Shown here: positions 34,601 to 48,200 of the stretch, one piece after another
Numbering within the stretch: position 1 is the stretch's first letter
How the letters are laid out: each line of letters starts with the position of its first letter
NCBI GenBank assembly: GCA_035582835.1
Contig: JAYKAV010003352.1
Span: 255,348 to 319,347 of the forward strand
Source: Phoebastria nigripes
Lineage: Eukaryota; Chordata; Aves; Procellariiformes; Diomedeidae
Direction: 5' to 3'
Length of the DNA: 64,000 bases
Made by a program: the position numbers and the translations under genes
Notes under the pieces: generated by a model
The model's input: only the letters and a program-made list of their open reading frames with translations
Told to the model about the DNA's origin: nothing
Databases searched by the model: none

Positions 34601-37600
34601 ATGAAAACACCACCCCCCTAAAACCACCCTGGCTGTATTATCAATAGATTGTGGACAAGACCTGTTCCAAAGGGAAATCACTGAACTTGTCAAGGTTTAA
34701 ACTTATTTTTAAACNCAAGTCTGCAAAAGGAGAGAAGTTAGTTAATCTGCCAACATCATATCAGTTAGACGGATGAAAGGCCTGGAAAGAGCAGCACAAA
34801 ATAATCTGGNTATTTCATTCCCGTTGAACACCAATTTCCAACAGCCAGAGACAAAAGACGTGGAAAAATATCCTAATGTAAACTGGCACAGGGGCCAGAG
34901 CACAAGCAGTTAACATTAATTATGTATTACCCAAGCACTATAGATAGCACCAAACAGGAAGGGGAAGAACTCATAACGCTATTAATAATGAACATAAAAT
35001 TTTTAAACTCTCTATGAGGACTAATTTGNATAGCAATATAAACATGGTCTCTAATGCTGAAAAGCTGGAAACAGTACTCTGGTAAAAAAAAAAAAAAATC
35101 ATTGTTTTATAAGTTTAAAACTATAGTTCTATTTATTTATTTATAAGCACATACTATGGTCTCTAATTCACAGGTTCTGGACTGTGTGGAGCATAACCAC
35201 TTTGCTACTGCAAACATCCACATTTGCTGGGCACAGGCAGTAACAAACTTGGAGCATTTGCTTCGCAATGGTCTCAGATGGACAGTGATTACTAGTGATG
35301 CCTGTGTTTGTCTGAAGGCATAGATGGGTTAAGAATGCCATAATCTAGAAGGCCTTCTTTTTTACTCTCCTTGGGTTTTACTCTGTCTTGTGAGAAGGCA
35401 TTGCTTTGGGTTGTATCTTATCAAAGGAGTCAGCTCATATCTTCTCAATGAAATAGAGAAATACTAGCAGTGACTTTCACCTACCCCATCTCCTTGAAGA
35501 GCTCACATGGTTGGCTCCAATGGCATCTCATTCTGCAGCTTGCTGGAATGAGTCTAATCTTCAACACTTCGGAGAGGAGAAAGATTCAGTCCTTATGTGT
35601 AGAGCCCACTTCATATAATGTTTCAGGGGCCATGGTATCTAAACATGGTGTATGGATTTAAAACATATCACCAGTTACCAGGGGCCAGCAATGTCCTGAC
35701 CTAGCTATGCTGAAGGTCTTTACCATGAACAAGACACTGGTTCTTTCATTACCCTTATGCCTAACCTCAGGCTGTTACATTTTATCATGGGAAAAAGATG
35801 CCAGCTTGCATTTATTCTAATCAGAACAGTTCCAAAATATTCAGAATTACTTAAAACATGTGAAAACAAATTCTATTTGTTATACAATCCGCAGGGTTCA
35901 CTAGGCTTCTCTGGAACTGCTTAGGCTAATTCAGGAGACTGCAGGAGCAACACAAAGCATGATGACATTTGTCAGACCTAGGAAACCACAGGGTTAATTT
36001 ATGTCCAGCAACTTCAGTGAAGAAACCTCTTCCTTGCTTTCCAGTGAGCCTGAGAAGCAGAGTGCTGGTAACCTGCACCTCAAGGTATGATAGAAATTTC
36101 CCTATAATACAGCAGGACAAAACATTGAGCAGGTTAGCACCCAGGGCTGGGGTGGGCTCCTCTCTCCCCTTGTCTGAAATTGGTACACAGCAGCCTTGCT
36201 CTGCTTCCACACCTCACCAGAGAGCACACCTCCAAGTATCAGCTCTGCCTACTCCACTTGGCTGGGGAAGCTTCCCGTGGGCTGTGCCAAGTTCTTCACA
36301 GCTGGAGGTTGCTTTTGCATATATCACAGACACCTCTTGGTGGGTTGTGATTTGATTTTCCAGAGGGGCCTCCTGGGAGTGTGTCTCAGGAACAGGGTAC
36401 GGGGGAGGATGGGGAAGGATGTGGTCACATGCTTGATCAGAAAAGCAATAATGAAAAGTGGATGGAGAAGGGCAGAGAGCAGTGGGAGTTTTCTCATCAA
36501 TCCTGGGTCCTGTTGGGCCAGCAGCCCCTCTGGTATGTTTAGGGATGCTGTGTGCCTTAACAGCCTCCATTTACTAATGCAGTAATGACCTGCTGGAGGA
36601 GGATTTGGCCACTGTGCTAATTGCATTCCTCCACTGCACAATAACTTAACACGTTATTAAGATTCCACAGAAGAGGGTCAGGGAATTCATCTCTCTCCAG
36701 TGCTCTCCTGACCCCAGCACCATCTCACACACACACACACAGAGTCCTTTCCTCCTTTTCCCAAATCCAAATGGATGCTTTCAAAAGCTGGAAAGGAAAT
36801 ACTCCATCATTTGTAACACTGGTATAGTCATTTTTTCTTCACATTCAACATTTTAACCTGATTTTGAATAGCTGCAAGCTCCAGCTCTCCTGCTTTACAC
36901 TGCTCTTGCAGAGCAAAAAGGCTCAGAGATGGGCTCCGTGGAGTAAGATGGCCACAACTTCAGGTGGTGCAAGTCATATGTGTTGAAGATAAGACCCCCT
37001 TTACCACAGCTCAGGTTTTTACAAGCTACTCAGCTCTGATGGATGGACCAAAGCACAGCAGAGAGATGTTTTTTCCTTGGGATTTTTGTTTTGGTTTCGT
37101 TTATGGTTGGCTATTGCGCAATATGACCCTATCTTGTTCCTCCATTGGATAAAGGACTGTCAGAAAAGAATGTAAGGCGGCAATGATCATCCCAGTGTGT
37201 ACATTCATAGCTGCTAGTTGGCCAAGACAGTACAGCCCTTGACTCAATGCAAAGTGGAGGGTTAAAATCCTTTGAGAATTGCCAAAAACAACAGGCAGGG
37301 GGGTGGGAAGGTGGGAATACAATGGTAGCCAAATCAATTTGGATTGCATGGCAAATAAGAGAGCATGGTGGAGGTGAGTGCTGTCTGCAGAGTCTCAAGG
37401 ACAGCTCTCAATCTGATTTGCCAGTGCAAGGTGGGGACCTGAGCAACCTTCTCACCGCACTCCTCATATGCCACCACAGTGATGGCAAGCAAGTGGCTCA
37501 TCTTGCAACCCAGCGTTAACGATGCAGTTGATTGCCCATCACCAATTTCCTCCTCTTCCTCCTCATTTTTAGGTCCTCTCTCCTTTCCTCCCTGCCAAAG

Positions 37601-38277
37601 GATGAGAGGCCAAACTGCACCTTCTTCAGAGGTGATGCCTCTCTTGCATGGCAGTCTTTGTGAGTGGGCTGGATCCACCACACGGGATTGCCAGTGAAAC
37701 CACCTACTTGGCTCTCAGCATGAGTCTGCAAGGCTGGGGCATCACCCTGACCCACCAGCGAGGCAGGGACCAGCTCTTCTCCTCCCAATGCCTGTCCTCA
37801 ACCCTGCCCACCCCTGCCTCGTCTCCCCTGCTTGCTCCAGACGGCGCGCTTTCAGCCTCCTAATATGCCTGCAGCAGCTTTCCTATTAATATATGTCAGC
37901 ATCCTTCAGTTTCTTCCTTCGGAAATCTTCTTAAAAGTCTCCTCTGTAATACACCGTGTTCAGGCTGTAATGATTTTATCAGCTTGTGCTAGATCTAGTT
38001 AGTAGCCTGCCACTTTTAGACTATTGGATTTGGAGGGGGAAGAGATTGTTTATTTCGTTGACTCTTGTCAGAATAACATGTACACTCAGCTACTAAATAA
38101 ATTAATGGTAGTAATAGTCATAAATAATAATTATAAATGAAAGTGTGTGCAAGGTTAAAACTCACTTGATAGAAGCTTTCCTCTGGCTCTGACTGGTTTG
38201 AACCACAATTTGTTTTATTTTTGCTTTTTCTTTATTTGTATGTATCCTCACATGTCTATGTAAAAGAGCAAATAGAA
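31681..38277. other. Non-coding stretch, no gene seen
   Basis: No recognisable gene. The stretch holds one palindromic-repeat half near 32476-32500, an A-run near 35083-35097, TATTTATTTATTTATA near 35132 and a CA microsatellite at 36726-36741. Overlapping open frames near 35926-36641 on both strands have no family features. Confidence 0.55.
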
Positions 38278-38600
38278 GGCGGCAGGTTAGGTTTATTTCT
38301 ACTGCCGAAGTACCACGAAGCTTCACCGAGGCACTCACCTCGGACGAACCGAGCATGGTGAGCTAACCCGAAAGCCAAGAGCATCCCCGTGACCGTCCCC
38401 CGAAGGCCCCCCCTTGCAGTGGGCTGCAGGGAGGCTGGGAGCCTGCACCCGTGCAGGTGCACTGGATCAATCCCCACTCACCGCCACCCTCCCCGCCCTT
38501 CCCGGCAAGGTCACAGCAGACACGGTGCCTGAGTCATCCCGTGGGCTGGATCCAGCCTGGCGCACAGCAGCTCTCGGAAAGGGTTACTGCTGTCGTAAAT
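38278..38600 (-). promoter_or_regulatory. CpG-rich patch with first-exon-like segment
   Basis: Roughly twenty CpGs lie within about 320 bases in otherwise CpG-poor DNA. On the minus strand a start codon in good context (ACCATGC, ATG at 38356-38354) is followed after six codons (MLGSSE) by an excellent donor, GAG then GTGAGT, with the last exon base at 38339. CpG-rich DNA upstream of a well-placed ATG and donor is the usual layout of a vertebrate promoter plus short first coding exon. No partner exon can be proved, so this may be a lncRNA or enhancer promoter, or chance. Confidence 0.35.
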
Positions 38601-41555
38601 AAGAGGCTGTCGGGTCATCAAAGTGAAGTCAAACTTCTTTTATTTTATTATTTGTTAAAAAAACCCCTACAAGTGTTGGGTTTTTTTTTTCTTCCCTGCT
38701 GCTAGGAATGGGCTGGTTTGAATGCCGCGAGTTCTCTGCTCTAGTATGATCATGCTCAGGTGCAGAACGAGTTGGGTTTGGATTTTCCCCAAATAAGCTC
38801 ATTAATGTATTAGTCACAAACAGACTTCAAGGACACTTGACCTCAGTGTCTCTGCTTTCCTCTCTGATCATCTTCCAGCTTCTGCTTCAGCAACAGAAAA
38901 CTACAAAGAAAAGAAATGGCAGAGTCAACGAAACGAGGGAAAGCCAAAGATTAGGGCTGTGGTTGGCTCAGCAAAGCCCAGCCTGTGTGCCATGCTCCCC
39001 GTAACTATTTCCAGGTTACTCCCATGATGTAAATCCAGGTAGTTACATCAGGAAGGATTTTGACCTTTCAGCTGGATAAATTTTTACATCATCTCTCTTT
39101 GTGCAGGGTTTTAAAAAGTTGTGTTTAAAAGCAAAGCACGGGCATCTTAAACGATCAGTATTTTAGTGAATGATAATTAACACAACTGGGAAAAGTCTGA
39201 CAAGCAGATAGGGTAAACAGCGAAGAAGGACATACAGAAAGAAAAAAAAAGAGCAGCAGACAAGGTAGGAGAAAATAGAGTGACTTCTGAGCTGAAATTT
39301 TTTAACAAAGAGCTTTTCTTCTGACTTCCCAGCTTTGCCATTCCCCAATTGCATTAAAGTGGTTGGCAAGATGAATAATATTTTTAGATGAAATATACTG
39401 GCAGAACAACAGGAACTGCAGCCCCTTTACTGTTCTGCTGGAAATTTCTGCTGCTGTTTCTGGTAAATATGGCTGGTGGCAGGACCTGGCTTGTAGCTTT
39501 AACCACATGTGGGAAGTTCATGGGGCAAAGATGCCAAGTCTAAAATTAACCCCCTTGAAAAAAAAGATTTNAAAAAAAGTGCCTGGGGCAGGGTGAGGGT
39601 GTTTAGGTCGTTATTTTTAGTCTTTCATTGTATTAAGACATGTAGAGATTTGGATTAATTAAGGATAAAAAAAAAATAGAAGATCTCAACGTTTTCTGGA
39701 CTGAAATGAATAAAGCATTGGCATGAAATACTGTAGCTTTAAATCCTTAAACAAGAACCAGGTAAGAGACAGAGCACTAAGGGCAAAGGCTCTCTGAAGC
39801 TCCCAGTATTGCTGTGGAGAGTGGATCTAAGGTGTCGCCAGGTATTACTATGAGCAGCACATTTCTCTGAGCTCCATTACTGGGACCCCACTAATTTTTG
39901 CAAAGACCCCAGAAAAAACTGAGTGTGTGTCACCCTTGGGCTTGTACAGAAGAATTCAAGAATGTAACATGAAAGGATCAAAATCTGTAAAGCAGATACA
40001 AGGTGCAGCACCAAAACATATTGGTGTTTCCTCATTTTTATGTGTTTGTTTTTGTTTGTTTCTGAACTTTTTGAACATGTCTCCTGATTTCAGGGGCAAT
40101 TTAACCCCTGAATTTTGAACTTAAGAGTATGATGTCACAGCTGATGCTGGACACACTGGTAAACATTTTTTAAATAACTTTATTAATATCACCAGTATCA
40201 CCAGCAAATCAAGGCTAGTCTCAAAATAACCACTGTTCCATCTTTCACCCCATGCAAAATATTGGGATTCATCTCTTCTTTGGAAATAAGATGTTTTAAG
40301 CTAGACTTCATGCTTAGCTGAGTTTTTTTATTCCTTGCTTTGGGAGACAGTCTGTTGTCTTTGGGAGACAGTCTGTTGTCTCAGCTCCTAAATGTTTTGT
40401 TGCTTTTCCTACTCTGTCCTTTGAAACAAAAATGTTATGGGAACAGCTGTTGTAAAGTAGAGGTCTGTGGTAATAAGGGAATGGTATGGAGCTAGTTAAG
40501 TACATTGTATTGCAAGGAAATGTTAACATGGAACTACTGAGAAATCAGTATTTATCAGTTCCTTCATGAATTCCCACCTTTAGAAATGGTCAAAAATAGA
40601 CACTTAATTATGCATCTCTGCATATATTCTACCACTTTCTTCATGTCTCGGTCCTCCATGTTAGTCACCTTGTGGCTTTTCAAGCTTTACTCAAAATAAT
40701 GATGTCAATTTGCAATTTTTTTTTTTTCTTTTTCTAATTAATAAGCCCCTGTTAAATCTTTTCTTCTGCCAGCAGATATGGACACTACTGTACAAAGTAC
40801 AATATATAAATCTTCCTAGAAACAGCCCTTGCTCCAGAAAATTTATGGACCATATTAATAACAAAAGAATATGATTATTTTTGCCAATTTGCAGAGATGT
40901 CAGTTCAGGCACAAATATTTCCCAAAAGCTACGTAAGAAACTCATACAGCTCAGAGTCTGAGTGCAGGTCTCTGAAATCCTTGCTCAGACCTCAGTCCCT
41001 CTTGGCAGGTAGCNGACTTGGGTGAGAAAGGATGGAATAAAAACCACAAAAAATCCATCTCATTTAGGACAGACAATATGGGAATCCTGTGTAGAGCATG
41101 TTGTGATTGAGGGACAATTCTGGCAATGGAAACATGAGAGAAATAATCCCCTTCCTGAGTTGGGGTTTCCTGTTGTCATTCAATAAGAAAAATCATCTCA
41201 GTGCACAATTCCTGGAATAAGACAATGGTGATCAATAACGAATTCCCAGCTGTTGCTGGAAAAGGTTTCTGAGCTATTGCAGACAGGACAAATGTCTTCT
41301 CAGTACCACTACCGAAAGAGAAGTTTTAGACCTGAAAGCTAAAATGAAACAAAGCAAGCTTTCAATTAACTTCTCAAAGTGCTCACAGTTCCCAGGTCAG
41401 GGCAGATGAAAAGATAAATATTTAACAAAGAGGGTTGTTCTGTATCTGAAGCATCTTAATGAATACAAAAAGTTATACAACATATTCAAGGAGTGCTTTT
41501 GCCTCATATCAACTATTCCTTTCTCCAAGCCAGTGATGAGATCATGGCCCCTCAC
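38601..41555. other. Non-coding stretch, no gene seen
   Basis: No gene is recognised. It contains a two-copy 21-base tandem repeat at 40338-40380 and several A/T runs. Confidence 0.55.
40338..40380. repeat. Two-copy 21-base tandem repeat
   Basis: The unit CTTTGGGAGACAGTCTGTTGT occurs twice in perfect tandem. Perfect identity implies a recent duplication. Confidence 0.95.
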
Positions 41556-41695
41556 GGGTGATCAATTCTTAAGAGTGATATTGGATGATTTATTGTATGC
41601 CCAGAGGCAAGTTGGAGTTTCCCCTTGAACTCTGGAAAATCAACATTGTCACTGATATGAGAGGGAAAATTTCTCCTTAGAAAATCTGTAGTTGT
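41556..41695 (-). other. Exon-like segment of unknown gene
   Basis: The minus strand shows a very strong acceptor, a T-rich tract ending TTTTCTCTTTTCTCAG, before position 41695, and a good donor CACCC then GTGAGG after 41556. One frame is open throughout the 140 bases (46 codons plus two bases). The peptide is not recognised. The length is typical of an internal exon. Neither its phase nor its content links to the other exon-like segments, so a lncRNA exon or chance are both possible. Confidence 0.25.
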
Positions 41696-44600
41696 CTGAG
41701 AAAAGAGAAAAAAATATCCATTACTAGATGTTTTTATGACTTTTGCTACTGACTTTTGTGACACGGGCAAATCACACAAGTCCTCCCGGTTGCTTTCCTC
41801 CTCCTGTGTGCTAAAGACTGGCAAACCCTTTCTTAACCATTGTGAGAAATGCAGAGGTACTTGCAGTACCAACTTCGGCATTCCACTGGTCACAATAGTA
41901 TTTAGCAATGTTGCAGCTTGTTAATTGTCAGTATTACCATCACCTATGGTCCCACCTTGACTACTTAGGCAAAAAAAAACCCCAAACCTGATTGCTGAGA
42001 AAGTTGCTGTTGCTAAACAGAATGACCAAGATTTTTCAGAGTCTAAATAAGACATCTGCAGCTTCCCCAAAGATTATTTGCTTTCTGTCTGTATCTGGTG
42101 GTGCAATAAACTCAAGAAGAATGTATGGGGGGAAAAGTGAAGTGCTTATAAATAATATTTGAGGCCATCTTTCTAAGGCCAGAGAGGGATTACTGTAAGC
42201 AGCCCCAGCTACTGCAGGTCCTGGCGGTTTAAGGAATCCCTTAGGTTTTGCTTTAGTAAATTATTTGGGGAAAAAAAGGATTAAACCTCTTCTATTACAT
42301 GGATTAAATAAGCATGTTTGCAATTTATCTATGGTGTATTCTGATCTAGAGTTACAAACACTTAAATATTGCATAATGGAGTCATACCAGTTCAAATAGG
42401 AGAATCAGATTTTTGTGGATCTGAGCCAAAAGCTCATTGACATCAACAGGGAAGCTTTCTACTGGTTTCAGTGAGCTGCAACTAAGACTCCATAAATATA
42501 GGAAAGCTTTTTTATGGCTGGTCCTGCAAAACCAATGAAACTTAGGAGAACTCTGGTTTGTGTCTCATGCATCATTAGCACACTCATGAGCTAAATTGTG
42601 ACTACCGCTAGCCAGAAAAAGCATGGCTCAATTTCTAGATCCCCGACTGTTTGCAGGGCAGTCACAAAAACTTTAAAAAACTGATTTGGGCTTGAGATCT
42701 GCAGGGACAAAAGGAATACCAAACCCTGTAACTCCCTGTATAACTTTTTAAACTTGCAGCCATTGTTTATTCCTTCCTAATGACCAAACACACAAACCCA
42801 ATATTTTTCCTTAATGTACTCAAAGCTTCAAAAGACATCCAGAGTACAAATAATTCATGGCACTAAGATGCCATGAGCTGAAACGTTGAAGCTGCAGGAG
42901 TTTTGCTACTGACTTCATTGGGCTAGAATTTCATCCAAAGATGATTAATTACCACAACTTTCAATCTCCATAAATGCTATTTTGTAACTTTGAATTGTCT
43001 AAGCCAGCTCTTACAGATGAAGTAAGTAGAATAAAAATTAGAGGAACTGGAAGCAGAAGTGGTGGGAGAGAAGACAACAGTAACACTTTGTTATGCTTTC
43101 AGGAGCAACCCTCTGAGACCTGGTATCTACATGACAGGCTTGCATGCAGTGACAGTACAATTTTACCAATAGTACTCAAACAAATTAGATTTTCTTCATT
43201 TTCTTTCTGCAGCAAAGTGTCCCAAGCACAGCTACAACCAAGGTATGACACATTGACCACAAGAAGAGAAAGAATGACTCTGCACTTTCCTCTCACATCC
43301 ACCCTGTTCCTTTTCTCTCTCAATATAACCATTGCATTTTGTAAGAATTGAAAATGAAATCTCACATTGCGTTCATAGTTAAGTCCCTTCCATGTGTATG
43401 TGCAAGACACTTCTCTGTGTGTGGGTGCATGGAGAGGTAGATCAGGAAATGTCAACTTCTCTTCCTTTTACTTGTCTTTTACTTTTTTTATTTTCTTCTT
43501 TTGGTTTAATGCTTTGCATGTGAACCTTTCATGTTTTGCTCCAATGAGTGAGAGTGAAAAAGAGAAAAAGGGAAGGACATCGAGATCACTTTTAAAATAC
43601 CTCAAGATAAGCAACAAATGAAATCCTCAAGAAAAAAAAAGAAAAAGAAAACAATGCAAACCAACTCACAGCTTCATGCGCTGCGTAGGCTGTAAACTGG
43701 ACCTCCAGTGTCTACTGCTGGCTTCGCTTTCCCATCTCACAACAGAAACAGAATCTTATTTACAATTACCAAACCCAGTCTGGGTGCTTAAACCTAAGCC
43801 AGCACTGCTGGGCTATCCAAATCCCATTAAAGTCAACAGAAACCCTTTGTCTAAAGTAACCCTCTGACTAGCTTTCCAACCCATGCCTGTGCTGCAGCAA
43901 GCTCATTTTACTTGCCTCCTTTTCACTCAGTCTCATCTAGATTTGGGTTTCATGTTAGAGTCGCCTGCATGGGGACCCCAGGTTGTCCTTTTTTCCCTTC
44001 AGTAGGAGCCTGTTGCTGCAGATCTCCTGCTTTTTAATCTTCCTATTTTATAGAGAAAAAATAACTCTTATTNCTACATGTTGCTTTGCCCAGCGTGATG
44101 CCATGGCCGAAAAAGCAGCCCATGTAATCACAGCTGGAAGTGAACAGAACCCAAATGACTTAATGTATTTTGGCACCACGAGGAGCCTAAGTAATGATCA
44201 AGACCTTGACTCTCTTTTCAAGGGGCTGTACTAGCACAAAACAAAAGACAAACTTTGCCTTGAAGGGCTTGTGGAAATAGTAAGCAACAATATCTGCATA
44301 TATTTTAAAACAGAGTATTGCCTCCACTGGACCGCTCCAAGCAGCTTCACATGAAATGAACAGTGATGAACCTCANAAAAGAACGAGGACCAAAGTTCTG
44401 TATCAGAGCCCACCTGCAAGGAGAGCATCCCGAAGCATATCGCAGGGCCTCATGNCACTTATTCTCTTTCAGACCCTGGTACAAGTCAGTATGCAGAATA
44501 TAGGGGAAGGGGGTTGACAACAATAATTGATCAGAAATGAGACAGTCAGTTGACTCGAGTGGCTACGTGATTAATTGTCAGGGTCCAAAAATGCCATTAA

Positions 44601-45149
44601 AAGCTGCAAATGATGTGAAAATTTGAAGTGAATTTTAAACACGTATACATTTCCTGACTCAAAGGCACTTTAGCCCTATAGCCTGCAGCTTAGAGACATC
44701 TATCTGGCTTTCTTCCGTCAATCGATACCATTAAAGCCCTAAAAAAAAAATCCTTTCTCCATATAGTTATAAAATATCAATTACATACATTTTCATTAGC
44801 TGAATGCAGTGATCAGGGCTGATACATTGGTTGTTTGTTTCTCAGTGAGACATTGTTGGCACTCTCCCAGTCACAGTCTTATCCAGTGGGAGCATCCTCT
44901 AATCACGCTGATGGGGACCCGTACTTGGCACTGCACTTACCCACCAGCCGTCTGCCTACAACCGTATCGCAAGCTGTCAGTCACAGAGCACAAAATGGGG
45001 GTGCTGGACTTCGGTTTCTCCTGCCCATCACCCCTAGAGTGCATTAACTACTGGTGCCTGCAGAGGATATTCTGCTGCAGGATTTAAAAGCTCCAAGCAG
45101 ACATTAATGAGTTATGCTAAACTTACTGACACTCTTGTGGAAAGTACTT
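41696..45149. other. Non-coding stretch with dispersed palindromic repeat copies
   Basis: No gene is seen. Degenerate copies of the palindromic GACTTCAATGG-type repeat lie near 42432-42478, 42891-42936 and 43820-43851. Confidence 0.5.
42891..42936 (+). repeat. Dispersed palindromic repeat copy
   Basis: GCAGGAGTTTTGCTACTGAC followed by TTCATTGGGCTAGAATTTCAT is the clearest copy in the window of the element also seen at 753-816. It carries the AGTTTTG spacer and the GACTTCA.TGGG half. Confidence 0.45.
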
Positions 45150-45253
45150 TCGCCTCTGTTTCACTGAGGTAGACGTTTAGATAGAGGAAAGATAAGTCAC
45201 TTGCCTGAGGGCATGCACTGATTGAGTATCAGAGATCAAATTAAACTCTGACA
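45150..45253 (+). repeat. MIR-like SINE remnant
   Basis: CGCCTCTGTTTCACTGAGGT, ATAGAGGAAAGATAAGTCAC, TTGCCTGAGGGCATGCACTG and AGTATCAGAGATCAAATT parallel the MIR core and tail (cccattttacagatgaggaaa, gaggttaagtaacttgcccaaggtcac, agtggcagagccgggatt). It is moderately decayed. Confidence 0.5.
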
Positions 45254-48200
45254 TTTCTTGGCCCTTCGCTCCATGTTGTGGAAATTCTCTCTTCTGAAGA
45301 AACTAAACCACATCATCCCTACATTAAATATGCCACCTACTCTGTGCTCACCCATTCCTTTGCTTTTAANTGCAACGATGTCAGCACCAGCATGCAGATA
45401 TCTCTCTGTCCATGACAGCATGTCTTCCTCCTCCTTTTCAGCTCAGCTGTGTCACATGTCCACTAGTGTGCATTGCCGTCCAGCTCACCTTTATGTGGGC
45501 CAACACTCAACTGGAGATCTTTTCTCAAAAAGGTAGGAGCTGAACATGTCTAGAAGCGTAGAGATATTTTTAAACCAAGCAGAAACGTGCACAGCCACAC
45601 TGAATGTGGTTTTGGAAAATGCAGCTTTCTGTTTTCATTCAGCACTTCTCAGAAACAACACAAGAAAGGGAAGGCAGTGGANGAAGGCTAGGTTTGTTCT
45701 TCGGAAGGAACATGTTAAACGACAGCATTAATTATTATTGATTTTTATCCTCAGGGAAAAAAAAACACGTAAACAAACAAAAAAGATGACACACCTCTCA
45801 CACAACCTGCTGGAATTTATGGCTCTGCATCTCAGAAGCCCTCTGAAAGAGAAACCATCAGCCATCTCCTGGATATTTTCTAACCAAAGAAAAGGAACCT
45901 TCTTGAAGAATTTGAATGGGGCTAGAAAACATGAGGTGCTGTATAAATTCAATAGGCTCTAAGTTATCCAGTCTCATTTTCTTGTCTCCGTTCCTGTCAC
46001 TTCAGATTGGTAGGCTCGTGGGCTCAGTCTCTCCATTTGGTAATTTTTGGCTTTGAAGGACTACCAGGTTCTCTCAGGTTATCAGAGCAAGCAGGTTAAG
46101 CACTTGTTGCCCTGCATTTCTTGCCCTCAGCCACCACCTCCGCTCTGTGGCAGAGGGCAGCAGATGCTGACACCAGTGTGGCAAGGCTGGGTGTTACAGA
46201 ACAGCCTCACCTAGCAAGCCTTCTGCGAGGGAGCTATGCTTTATCCCACACATAAAGGTGCCTTATGCAAACTTCTCATGCTTGCAGAGGGTAGCACACG
46301 TAAGAGCACAACAAGAGCTCATTTCCAGTGATAACCCTCTCACTGGCATGCTTCCTGGTAACCTACTTTGGAATAAAAAGTTCTCTCTGGTCCCCAGGTC
46401 CATCCTACATGAGTTCAGAATTGGGAATGGCAGCTGAAATCCTAATGGGAAGGGAGAGGAGCATAAGCAAAACACCACAGAGGGAAATAGAAAGCCTGTA
46501 TTTTACTGCTGTAGTGCCAGACACAGAAGGGGTCAAGAAAATATTCCCCCACTGCAAAACTGTTGAGTGTGTGTAAACTAAAAATATTTTTTATTGCAAG
46601 AAGAAAAATCCATTGGTTTTTTTTTTACAGTTTTCAGCAACTGAAGAAGCTATCCAGTTGAACATTGCAGGAAATATCTGCACGATAGACTGCAGGCTTC
46701 CACTTTTCTGTTGTTAGAGAAATGTTTCCCTTGTTGGCTACTGCAAACTGAACGCTTTCAATTACCAGAGTTTTATTTCTTGGGAAGTAATTAAAAACCT
46801 GACATTTTTCCTTGAGGTTTCATTCCATTTTAATGATGGAAAAATATATCTAATGGTAAATTTCAACTAGCTCTTCTTCAGAGCTCTCTGTAGCTTCCCA
46901 TGATCACCAGACCTACAGGCAAAACACGTCTTAAATAGACCCAAGAACTGCTTCCCCATGCGGTTATACGTGAGGTTATACAAGGTTACACAGCCTGTGT
47001 CATCATGGGCATGCGTGCTTGAGATTTGGAGAATTGACTTTGGGAGGATGAAAGTCCAAAACAAAACGGACCATCTCATTGCAGTCCGGTGCTAACTTGG
47101 TGCACAGCCACCCAGCAGTGCTGGGAAATGCTGCACGGAGAGTGTGCGTGGCTCTTCCACGCTGCCCACATGGACAGTCGAGGTCTTTCCCCAGCAAATC
47201 CATCACTTCCAGTAGTTAGGTCACAGGACAGCATATGGCTTTGCGCCTGCCAAAACCAGACCTGTCCTCACCACTGCTTAAGCACCATTGAAGTCTGCAC
47301 TTCAGTCCCGCTTAACTATTCCAGGAGAGAGTGCGGTTTAAATCTGCTCTGTCTCTTGGCTTCTGCTTTGCATCTGCCAGGAACTGCACATGCCGGGGTT
47401 ACATCCACACAGGGATATGCGTTTATAGGCAAGCCCACTGCCTAGAGCCATAAAGGAACTGAGTCAGCCTGGTCCGCTGGATCTAGCCCTCCAAGGCTTG
47501 CAAGTTCTTCCAAGCCCATGTCTCACTGGAGTGTTTTTGGCCAGATGGGAAGAAGTGAGATGTTTAGTGGTAAAAATGACACCACTTTTGATTAAGGGAA
47601 ACGGTGAATTTTCTCTCGAGGGCAAAAAATTGTAAATTCCCATGAAAATATATCTTCCCTGTGAGAAACTCCTAACTAAAAGAAAGCAGAGTTTTACAGG
47701 GCTTTTGTTTGCCAAGGAGCTGTGCAGATGTGACTCATTTGCTCTCCCCAGGCCAAATGTTGGTTGGTGCCTAGAAAGAGGCTTAAGCCTCCCTACAGAC
47801 ACACTGAAACTCTCTACTAGAAGCAGCACCACAGGCCAGGTTCTAGCTGAGAGAAACCCTCTTCACAGCTTCCTTGGGCTGCCAGTTAACAGGAGGGGCA
47901 ACATGGGCAGAGGACTATCCGCAAAGCTCATTGCATGTCCAACAGAGGTATAACCGTTCCAAACACCTTCCTCCCTCCTGGTCTGTGTCTTGTAGAAAAT
48001 CAGTTTATGTCTTTCTGGAAACAAGTCTTCTATGGGGGTTGCAAGAGACTGAGTGGCCAACTATTACGCTTTATTCTCTCTGCTTTTGAGCCGGTAGCTG
48101 TGTTCAGTCAAATTTGATAGAGGGGAAGAGGCCTTGAAGACATCACATTTCTCCAAGGTTTGTGAAAAGACTCCACCACATTCTTGCCCTGTTCTGCTTT

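Noticed and set aside
35926..36641. Overlapping long frames on both strands
   Set aside because: Frames overlap in several phases with no family features; a local shortage of stop codons explains them.
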